Source: Haliscomenobacter sp038240665
Lineage (GTDB): Bacteria; Bacteroidota; Bacteroidia; Chitinophagales; Saprospiraceae
Direction of reading: 5' to 3'
Assembly (NCBI GenBank): GCA_038240665.1
Contig: JBBRGN010000310.1
Location: forward strand, 1-5,384
DNA: 5,384 nucleotides
Below are positions 5,183 through 5,384 of the stretch, piece after piece. A program made the translations under genes and the position numbers. Below the pieces are notes generated by a model. The model saw only the letters and a program-made list of their open reading frames with translations. It was not told the DNA's origin and searched no databases. The first letter of the stretch is position 1. Each line of letters starts with the position of its first letter.

Positions 5183-5384
5183 TTATTTACTTGCTACAAG
5201 GTTCACTTCCAGTTCAAACTCATCATAGATGGCCTTGTCGCCAAGATCCTGAAAGAATTTGCCAGAGCGGTAACGAATGTCGTAATTGGTGCGGTCTACC
5301 TTCAGTGCGGCAGTTCCGGTTACCTTACCTGCTACGTTCTCGATTTTCGCTTCAAAAGTAATGGGCTTGGTGATGCCTTTGATG
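5183..5384 (-). CDS. YceI-family protein, C-terminal part (5' end beyond window)
   Basis: On the minus strand the frame is open from the window edge to a TAA at 5185-5183 and gives the last 66 residues. They begin IKGITKPITFEAKIENVAG, continue through 'KVTGTAALKVDRTNYDIRY', 'RSGKFFQDLGDKAIYDEFELEVNL', and end VASK. 'LTIKGITKPITF', a following GxAxxKxxRxxYxI stretch, 'I.DEFELEVNL' and an end shortly after are characteristic of YceI-like proteins, lipocalin-like beta-barrels that bind isoprenoid or other long lipids in the periplasm. The family is usually about 180-220 residues, so roughly two-thirds, including any signal peptide, lies outside. The gene converges on the transposase, and the P2 palindrome lies just past its stop, where it could end this transcript. 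Confidence 0.9.
   Translation of the reverse strand, partial: IKGITKPITFEAKIENVAGKVTGTAALKVDRTNYDIRYRSGKFFQDLGDKAIYDEFELEVNLVASK

Overview
The window looks like a chromosome segment of a Bacteroidota bacterium, probably from the Saprospiria/Haliscomenobacter side of the phylum. This placement is an inference. It rests on signal peptides ending in 'SAQ', weak or absent Shine-Dalgarno sequences before starts, a TAnnTTTG-type -7 box, and the protein families present. No rRNA or tRNA gene is visible to confirm it.

Layout. Positions 1-110 hold the last 35 codons of an alpha/beta-hydrolase-like gene (+). A strong symmetric hairpin (131-166) follows and serves as a terminator between it and a convergent gene at 200-1465 (-), an exported class C beta-lactamase/class VIII esterase-type serine hydrolase. 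A 251-bp divergent intergenic region leads to 1717-2874 (+), an exported DUF2961/GH172-type glycoside hydrolase. After its stop lies an 80-bp sequence present twice as a direct repeat (2895-2974 and 2991-3070). Each copy carries two hairpins followed by T-tracts, giving four terminator-like hairpins in a row. Next comes a complete single-ORF IS66-family transposase (about 3090-4616, +) with DDE residues, zinc-binding cysteines and an N-terminal coiled coil built from 21-bp DNA repeats. No IS66 accessory genes (tnpA/tnpB) are present, and the element's ends cannot be fixed confidently.

The least expected part is 4617-5182, between the transposase and the convergent 3' end of a YceI-family gene (5183-5384, -, partial). 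I see no credible gene there. It is dominated by two adjacent, large, imperfect palindromes (about 4752-4913 and 4935-5151). They contain short hairpins with 3-nt loops, two of which are related by a compensatory base-pair change. A 15-bp word recurs in alternating orientation (4707, 4961, 5114). This is the best candidate for something undescribed: a repetitive palindromic element family, a structured RNA or a bidirectional terminator block.

Functionally, the three enzyme genes fit exported or envelope hydrolysis (ester or peptide-like bonds, furanoside glycans) in a scavenging Bacteroidota, but they are not one operon: orientations alternate and each unit has its own flanking signals. The IS66 element and the repeats look like insertions between otherwise ordinary housekeeping or accessory genes.
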